Part shown: positions 1-4,576 of the stretch, in pieces
Layout: each line of letters starts with the position of its first letter
Numbering within the stretch: position 1 is the stretch's first letter
NCBI GenBank assembly: GCA_002084985.1
Contig: MZGO01000102.1
Coordinates: forward strand, 1-6,217
Origin: Thermotoga sp. 4484_232
Lineage (GTDB): Bacteria; Thermotogota; Thermotogae; Thermotogales; Thermotogaceae
Length of the DNA stretch: 6,217 nucleotides
Direction: 5' to 3'
Program-made: the position numbers and the translations under genes
The notes under the pieces: model-generated
Databases searched by the model: none
What the model was told of the DNA's origin: nothing
What the model saw: the letters and a program-made list of their open reading frames with translations, nothing else

Positions 1-407
1 TCGATGTTCTACGCATCGTACTTGGAACCTCACATAATCCATGTAGTTGCCTACTGTGAAGCCATGAAAAGAGCCACAAGTAAGGAGATAATAGAAAGTG
101 TCAAAATGGTGAGAAGAGCGTACACTCTCGCGGTGAAAGGACTTCCCGATTTTCTATCGGATCCAGAGATCAAAAGTAGGGTAGAAGAGCTTCTAGAAGA
201 GGCGATGGTGATAATCGATGCCATCAGGAAGCTTGGAAAAGGCAGGAAAGATCCATTGTTGGATCCAGAGACTCTTTACAAAGCTGTTGAAACTGGTATG
301 TTGCAAAGGGGAAAATAAAGGTATCTACCATAAATGGCGCTGTATATGCTGTGAACGAGGAGGGGAAAATCTTGAAAGAGAGAGAAAGGCTGGCTGATGG
401 GTCATGA
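1..407 (+). pseudogene. 3' end of a large enzyme gene, frameshifted near its end (possibly a B12-dependent mutase or methionine-synthase-like family)
   Basis: The open frame enters from the left edge, so the true start lies outside the window. It encodes a helical C-terminal segment (LEPHIIHVVAYCEA near the start, then DPETLYKAVETGML) and hits TAA at 316-318. The frame one base back (codons from 315) reads IKVSTINGAVYAV and ends at TGA 405-407, overlapping the next start as ATGA. Adding one base to the G4A4 run at 308-315 would join the two parts, so I read them as one gene. The C-terminal pattern reminds me of TIM-barrel proteins of cobalamin-dependent enzymes that are often annotated methionine synthase or mutase. 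That is recollection only, and no catalytic motif is visible. From the same weak recollection, relatives carry about ten more residues between the GML and GKI motifs, which would mean a small deletion as well. The ATGA overlap implies an operon with the ligase-like gene. Confidence is high for a coding gene end and low for function. Confidence 0.55.
309..318 (+). other. GGGAAAA heptamer followed directly by TAA at the frameshift point
   Basis: In the upstream frame the bases read G GGA AAA TAA. This matches the X XXY YYZ pattern for tandem -1 slippage, and slipping back one base continues into ATA AAG GTA and the remaining 30 or so codons of the gene. The same G4A4 run is also a natural hotspot for a single-base loss by mutation or sequencing error. 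I see no strong stem-loop just downstream; only 4-bp hairpins with very small loops are present. Recoding is therefore possible but not favoured. Confidence 0.35.
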
Positions 408-1224
408 GAATAGGGATAGTCTGTGATAAGAACTTAGATGAAAAGAAGGAGAAAATGATAGCATCCGTTGCGGAGGCTCTCACTGAGCTGTATGATGTCG
501 TCGTCATACCATTCGATGAGGATTTCATAAAAAGGGTGAAAGAAGTGGATTTCGTTTTCAACCTTTCAACGGATGGAGGGAAGGATACACGTCAGCTTCA
601 TGTTCCAGCCCTTCTAGATCTTCTTGGAGTGCCCTACACATCTTCAAGTGCTTTTACACATGCCCTGTGTCTTGATAAAAGAGTTACGAAGATCATATTG
701 GCTTACCACAATCTTCCAACTCCCAGATTCTTCGTGGTGGATGTTGGAGAGAGCGTTCCCGAAAATCTCAGCCTGGATTACCCCGTGATCGTTAAACCGG
801 TGAGAGAAGGTAGTTCCGCTGGCCTTAGGAAGGAATCTGTGGCTCAAGATCCATCTCACCTTGAAGAGGCTGTAAGGTACGTTCACGAAGTTTTTGAAGA
901 GCCTGCTTTAATTGAAGAATTCATAGAAGGAATGGAAGTTAGTCTTGGAATCATTGGAAACGATGAGGATCTTGAAGTGCTACCACTCTTGGAGATAGAC
1001 TTTTCCAATCTCCCTGAAGGAGTTGAAAGGTTCTACTCACACAGGGTGAAGCATGAACTCGATGAGCATCTAAAATATCACTGCCCTGCACGCCACTTCT
1101 AGTTCCTTCCTTCTCAGACATCATAAAGATGGCAGAAACAGCAGGATATTCTTACGAAGAGTTCATATTGAGACTTCTGAGAATAGCGATGCGGAGGTAC
1201 GGTATGATCGAAGAAGAAGTTTGA
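404..1224 (+). pseudogene. D-alanine--D-alanine ligase-like ATP-grasp protein, internally deleted and frameshifted
   Basis: The start is ATG 404, overlapping the upstream stop as ATGA, so translation was probably coupled. The first 230 residues show an N-terminal alpha/beta domain (MRIGIV), the stretch VPYTSSSAFTHALCLDK (77-92), the ATP-grasp lysine and loop PVIVKPVREGSSAG (127-140), EEFIEGMEVS (171-180) and KYHCPAR (224-230). The frame then stops at 1100-1102. The adjacent frame, from about 1093, reads PLLVPSFSDIIKMAETAGYS and ends at TGA 1222-1224, which matches the usual Ddl tail. By comparison with E. coli DdlB, about 50 residues are missing between the CPA motif and the tail. These should carry the Arg/Asp, Glu and Asn residues that bind Mg2+ and phosphates. 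As it stands the product should be inactive. The native substrate is uncertain: the family includes cell-wall D-Ala ligases, and operon pairing with a catabolic-looking enzyme allows another dipeptide or amino acid substrate. Confidence 0.75.
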
Positions 1225-1419
1225 GAATTCTTACCAAGTCTTCTGAGCGATATAGCAAAACTCGATTTTTCAGAGGTGTCACCTGTGGGAAAGGTACTCT
1301 TTACAAAGAATAGTTCTTCCAAGTATCGTATGGATGGCGACGCTGACGGATTCACCCAAGAATTTTATACCCCTTGCAATGCCTGTTCCAAGAGTACTCT
1401 CACAAACGAATTTTTTTAA
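1204..1419 (+). pseudogene. unrecognised gene remnant with a good ribosome binding site and an early TGA
   Basis: GGAGGT at 1193-1198 stands six bases before ATG 1204, an ideal spacing, but the frame reads MIEEEV and stops at TGA 1222-1224. The same frame then stays open for 64 codons to TAA 1417-1419, with a natural-looking start (EFLPSLLSDIAKLDF, then EVSPVGKVLFTK). The later part (MDGDADGF and onward) looks less convincing. The last 20 bases overlap the 3' end of mnmG on the other strand. I recognise no family. It may be the 5' end of a third gene of the plus-strand operon, broken by an indel near 1222 and a junction near 1330-1400. Alternatively, the first codons are simply the tail of the ligase-like gene, which shares this frame. 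Confidence 0.35.
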
Positions 1420-3090
1420 TATCCTCAAGATAGTTTGCAAGATTAGCTATATCCGCAGGTGAAACGCCGGGAATTCTCATCGCCTGACCTATAGAAGAAG
1501 GCCTCACCTTTTTCAACTTTTCTCTAGCCTCAGTTGAAACGTTTGGAACCTTTTCATAATCGATATCAGATGGTATTCTCATATTTTCATACGCTTCAAA
1601 CATCTTGATATCTTCCAGCATCTTGGCTATGTATCCTTCATATTTGGCATTTATCTCGACTTGCTCAGCAGCTTCAGGATCATCTATTGGGCGTGGGTCG
1701 AAGTCTTTCAACCTTTTATACGGAACCTGAGGTCTCTTGAGCAACTGGTAAAAAGACGTTGCCTCTCTTAGAGGAGTTGTACCTAAAGACACCAACAAAT
1801 CATTGAGAGCGCTCGAAGGCTTGATTATCACTTTCTTCAATCGTTGTATCTCCTCCTCTATCCTCTTTTCAAGTCTTAGAACCTTTTCGTAGAACCACTT
1901 CGGTATCAAACCAACCCTGTAACCGTACTTAGTTAGTCTCAGATGAGCGTTATCGAATCTCAGAAGAAGACGGTATTCTGCTCGCGATGTGAGAAGTCTG
2001 TAGGGTTCATCCACACCTTTCGTTACAAGGTCATCTATCAGAACACCTGTGTAGGCCTCAGATCTTTTCAGAATAAATGGCTCCTCTCCTCTCAATTTGA
2101 GAGCTGCGTTTATCCCAGCTACGATTCCCTGAGCAGCCGCTTCTTCATAGCCACTGGTTCCATTGACCTGTCCTGCAAAGTAGAGATTTTCCACTATTTT
2201 AGATTCCAGCGTGGGATAAAGCTGGGTGGGATCCACATGATCGTATTCTATAGCGTACGCGGGCCTTGTTATTACCGCATTTTCAAGTCCTTTAACCGAT
2301 CTGATCATCTTTATCTGAGCTGCAAAGGGAAGACTGGTGCTCAAACCGTTCAGATAGTATTCTTGCGTATCTTTTCCTTCAGGTTCGACGAATACCTGAT
2401 GAGAATCCTTATCCTTGAACTTCATTACCTTATCTTCTATAGAAGGGCAATACCTTGGTCCAATTCCTTCTATCAGCTTCACAGAACCATACAGTGGAGA
2501 GAAGTCGATATAAGACATGATTATCTTGTGAGTCTCAGGATTCGTCCTTGTAAGCCAGCAGGGGAAATCCTTGGGTAGAACCCTGGGCTCATCGAAGTAA
2601 GAAAAGGCGTATGGTTCATCAGCTGTGTCCTGTCTTTCCATGGCGTCGAAATTTATGGAACTTTTCAGAATCCTTGCAGGAGTTCCCGTCTTGAATCTTC
2701 CGATTTTGAATCCCATGTTCATAAGAGATTGGGTTAGCTTGTTTGCAGGAAATTCTCCCATTCTTCCAGCTGGCATCGTGGACCTTCCTATGAATATCTT
2801 TCCTCTCAAAAACGTTCCGGTTGTAACGATAACAGCTTTTGCCCTGTAATCTATTCCGAAACTATCCACAACACCAACCACTTTCCCCTTTTCCACCAGA
2901 ATTTCTTCTGCTATGCCGTATCTCAATAAGAGATTTTCTTGTGTTTCCAATCTCCTCTTCATGGTTCTGCTATAGGATATCTTGTCTATTTGAGCTCTCA
3001 ACGCCCTAACAGCAGGCCCCTTCTTCACGTTCAGCATCCTGACATTTATCATGGTTTCATCTGTTGCTTTGGCGATCTCACCACCTAATC
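1400..3090 (-). pseudogene. mnmG: tRNA uridine 5-carboxymethylaminomethyl modification enzyme MnmG (GidA), N-terminus missing
   Basis: MnmG is a FAD enzyme that, with the GTPase MnmE, modifies the wobble uridine (U34) of certain tRNAs. From ATG 3052 there are 550 residues with family signatures: KGPAVRALRAQ (11-21), VTTGTFLRGKIFIG (76-89), GRFKTGTPARI (118-128), RYCPSIEDK (200-208, where Cys202 aligns with a conserved redox cysteine), LYFAGQVNGTSGYEEAAAQG (290-309) and SRAEYRLLLR (356-365). The C-terminal MnmE-contact region ends in VRPSSIGQAMRIPGVSPADI. The frame continues upstream of ATG 3052 as LGGEIAKATDET, clear MnmG sequence, back to about 3088. It then loses similarity and meets a stop at 3101-3103. 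Roughly the first 65 residues are absent, including the GxGxxG FAD-binding motif and the CNPAIGG-type motif. No ribosome binding site precedes ATG 3052. Without these parts the protein should be non-functional. It lies downstream of dnaN in the same direction. Confidence 0.9.
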
Positions 3091-3132
3091 GAAATCTCTG
3101 TCATCCTTGGGCCTTTCAAAAGACAAACCCAA
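3085..3132 (-). pseudogene. 15-codon open frame at the dnaN-mnmG junction, probably the start of a lost gene
   Basis: Just after the dnaN stop, AGGAGGTGA (about 3137-3145) is followed by TTG at 3132 with normal spacing. The frame reads MGLSFERPKDDRDFD and ends at TAG 3085-3087, right where similarity to MnmG begins in another frame. This is not the N-terminus of MnmG, which would begin with a glycine-rich FAD motif. The simplest reading is the 5' end of a different gene that followed dnaN and was fused to the middle of mnmG by a deletion. A leader peptide or a chance frame cannot be excluded. Confidence 0.4.
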
Positions 3133-3136
3133 ATCT

Positions 3137-3145
3137 TCACCTCCT
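3137..3145 (-). promoter_or_regulatory. strong Shine-Dalgarno overlapping the dnaN stop codon
   Basis: On the minus strand the dnaN stop TGA runs directly into GGAGGTGA. This is a near-perfect ribosome binding site placed about five to seven bases before TTG 3132. Its overlap with the dnaN stop implies translational coupling of whatever gene followed dnaN. Today it drives only the 15-codon frame that ends at 3085. Confidence 0.65.
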
Positions 3146-4245
3146 CATGCAAGTCTTATTGGCATAACGATGTATATGTAACCCTCGACATCCAAAGGAT
3201 TCATTTGGAGTGGGCTCGTTGAATCTACAAAATTCATCTCAACTTCTTCGGTATCTATCTTTCTCAAGGCATCTATTATGAACTTGGGATTGAAAGCGAT
3301 GGTCAGATCCTCTCCTTCCTTTTGTACTTCGATCTCTTCAATCGCCTCTCCCGCTTCAGGACTCTTCGTTGAAAGCTCCATTTTCCCCTCCGTTATTTCG
3401 AACTTCACAGCATCGCTGCCTTTCTTTGCAATCACCGAGATCCTTCTGAGGGAATCCAGAAGTTCATTCCTCGAGACCACAACCTTTGTTTTAAAGGCAG
3501 GAGGTAAAACCCTTCTGTAATCTGGAAAATCGGCATCCACCACCCTCATGATCGTTTCAACATCTCCTGCTGTCAGAGAAACTCTCTTTCCATCGTATTT
3601 CAATGATACAAAGGGTTCTGGTGTGTTCGATAGAACGTTTGAGAGTTCCCTCATGCTTTTGAGAGAGAGTAGAAAATCTGCCGTGATCTCGTGGTCGATC
3701 TTTTCTTCAGCAAGAGCAAGGCGAAAACCATCGCTTGCAACAAGTCGTAAGAAACCTTCTGTGAGCTCCCAAAAGACCCCGTTCAAATTCCTCATGAATT
3801 CATCTGTGGCGGCTGCGAATATGACTTTGTCGACCATCTCATCGAGTATGGATGTGTCTATCTCCAGAATAGCCTCGGATTCCGCTGGCGTAACCTCTGG
3901 AAATTCCGAAGGATCCATAGTCGGTAGATGGAACTTACTCGAGCCACATGTTATGATCAAGTTGTCACCTTCAAGCGTCATCTCCACCACATCTGATGGA
4001 AGGGATTTCACAAGCTCCAGGATGGTTTTCGCATCGACAACGAATTTCCCTTCTCCTTCAAGTTCATTGGTATTGACCTTCGCTCTCACTCCGGTTTCCA
4101 TATCGGTTGCATGCAGATTGAACTCACCGTCTTTCACGTCGAAGAGAAAACCAGCAAGAACCGGTTTCACAGATTTTTTTGCAACAGCTTTCGAAGCCAT
4201 GACGAGTTTGTCTTCCAACTCTCCACTGTCCACAACTATTCTCAT
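3145..4245 (-). CDS. dnaN: DNA polymerase III beta subunit (sliding clamp)
   Basis: This is the ring-shaped clamp that tethers DNA polymerase III to DNA and recruits other replication and repair proteins. ATG 4245 is chosen because AAGGAGGGG (4252-4260) stands six bases upstream; an in-frame ATG further upstream (4293) has no comparable site and would add 16 unlikely residues. The product is 366 residues, the normal clamp length, starting MRIVVDSGEL. It shows the three-domain pattern, with KKSVKPVLAGFLFDVKDGEF near 40-60, FAAATDEFMRNLNGVFWEL in the middle domain, the ASDGFRLALAE segment and FPDYRRVLPP. The C-terminal stretch (VDSTSPLQMNPLDVEGY, then IVMPIRLA) is the canonical MPxRL end that forms part of the partner-binding pocket. 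Length and motifs match, from memory, the T. maritima clamp. The gene looks intact. It is transcribed from its own promoter and read into the damaged mnmG. Confidence 0.97.
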   Translation of the reverse strand: MRIVVDSGELEDKLVMASKAVAKKSVKPVLAGFLFDVKDGEFNLHATDMETGVRAKVNTNELEGEGKFVVDAKTILELVKSLPSDVVEMTLEGDNLIITCGSSKFHLPTMDPSEFPEVTPAESEAILEIDTSILDEMVDKVIFAAATDEFMRNLNGVFWELTEGFLRLVASDGFRLALAEEKIDHEITADFLLSLKSMRELSNVLSNTPEPFVSLKYDGKRVSLTAGDVETIMRVVDADFPDYRRVLPPAFKTKVVVSRNELLDSLRRISVIAKKGSDAVKFEITEGKMELSTKSPEAGEAIEEIEVQKEGEDLTIAFNPKFIIDALRKIDTEEVEMNFVDSTSPLQMNPLDVEGYIYIVMPIRLA

Positions 4246-4251
4246 ATCTAT

Positions 4252-4260
4252 CCCCTCCTT
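4252..4260 (-). promoter_or_regulatory. dnaN ribosome binding site, decides the start
   Basis: The minus strand reads AAGGAGGGG, six bases before ATG 4245. It fixes the start at MRIVVDSG rather than at the upstream in-frame ATG 4293. Confidence 0.85.
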
Positions 4261-4267
4261 ATGAAGA

Positions 4268-4276
4268 ATTTTAGCA
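4268..4276 (-). promoter_or_regulatory. extended -10 promoter for dnaN
   Basis: The minus strand reads TGCTAAAAT, a TGN extended -10 element with TAAAAT. No good -35 box is seen at 16-18 bp spacing; only T/G-rich sequence lies there. The expected transcript start is near 4261, giving a leader of about 16 bases that contains the ribosome binding site. The -35 is weak, which is usual for extended -10 promoters. Confidence 0.5.
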
Positions 4277-4331
4277 TGTTTGTGAAACAACAAACCTATA
4301 AACTTGAAATTGGAGGGAGATATAGCAGGAT

Positions 4332-4472
4332 ATGAATCATTCCTGGGAAAGAATCAAAGATGAACTTGGAATAAAATTTCCACCATGAGGAGATTTTGAA
4401 GGATCTGAGTATCATGGATTCTTGAAACAATCTGAAGGTTATGATATCATAAATCAATGGATCGGGGCGTAG
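4332..4472 (+). other. possible gene remnant between dnaN and tRNA-Pro
   Basis: ATG 4332, with AGGA just upstream, opens MNHSWERIKDELGIKFPP and stops at TGA 4386-4388. The same frame then stays open as GDFEGSEYHGFLKQSEGYD and onward to TAG 4470-4472 inside the tRNA. The composition looks protein-like, but the stretch is short (47 codons with one stop) and its end overlaps the tRNA promoter and acceptor stem. It could be a decayed small gene or chance. I recognise no family. Confidence 0.2.
4422..4450 (+). promoter_or_regulatory. promoter for tRNA-Pro
   Basis: TTGAAA (4422-4427) and TATCAT (4445-4450) are separated by exactly 17 bp. Transcription would start near 4457, about six bases before the mature tRNA, so the primary transcript has a very short leader. 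The -10 box lies within a perfect 14-bp palindrome (4439-4452). Confidence 0.6.
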
Positions 4473-4539
4473 CGCAGGTGGCTAGCGCGCTTGCATGGGG
4501 CGCAAGAGGTCGCTGGTTCAAGTCCAGTCGCCCCGACCA
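4463..4539 (+). tRNA. tRNA-Pro, anticodon GGG
   Basis: A 77-base cloverleaf with all stems paired. The acceptor is CGGGGCG (4463-4469) with CGCCCCG (4529-4535). The D stem is GCGC/GCGC (4472-4475 and 4485-4488), and the anticodon stem CTTGC/GCAAG flanks the loop ATGGGGC (4495-4501). The T loop is TTCAAGT (4517-4523). The discriminator A is followed by an encoded CCA (4537-4539). The anticodon GGG at 4497-4499 reads CCC and CCU proline codons. The very GC-rich stems fit a thermophile. It has its own promoter and a hairpin terminator just after the CCA, so it is a single-gene unit. Confidence 0.96.
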
Positions 4540-4541
4540 AA

Positions 4542-4575
4542 AGAAATCCCCCTTCCTTCTGGAAGGGGGATTTCT
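4542..4575. terminator. 15-bp hairpin terminator shared by tRNA-Pro and fliD
   Basis: AGAAATCCCCCTTCC (4542-4556) and GGAAGGGGGATTTCT (4561-4575) pair perfectly around a TTCT loop. On the minus strand the stem runs into TTTCTTTT, a good U-tract for ending the fliD transcript one base after its stop codon. On the plus strand the following bases (GTTACTTGTTTG) are only moderately T-rich. It sits between converging units, so a bidirectional role is likely, stronger for fliD. Confidence 0.85.
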
Positions 4576-4576
4576 G

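Noticed and set aside
356..374. GAGGAGGGG followed by TTG inside the end of the first gene, as a possible start
   Set aside because: The frame from that TTG is only 11 codons before TGA 405 and is better explained as the C-terminus of the upstream gene.
1222..1224. In-frame TGA as a recoded (selenocysteine) codon
   Set aside because: dnaN and mnmG use TGA as a normal stop here, no selenocysteine insertion hairpin is apparent, and nearby genes are broken by indels, so a plain lesion is simpler.
1152..1355. 67-codon minus-strand open frame in the gap before mnmG
   Set aside because: Serine-rich, no ribosome binding site, and opposite the ligase tail and the plus-strand remnant, so most likely a shadow.
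1391..1417. AGAGTACTCT palindrome followed by a T7 run as a terminator for the plus-strand genes
   Set aside because: The palindrome has no loop and only five base pairs, and ten bases separate it from the T run, so it is not a convincing terminator.
1943..2578. 211-codon plus-strand open frame antisense to mnmG
   Set aside because: It lies wholly within the strongly conserved mnmG frame on the other strand and its translation (many Cys, Phe, Arg and Ser) has no protein-like pattern. It is a shadow.
3548..4264. 238-codon plus-strand open frame antisense to dnaN
   Set aside because: Serine-rich translation typical of the reverse of a Glu/Asp-rich gene. dnaN is certain here.
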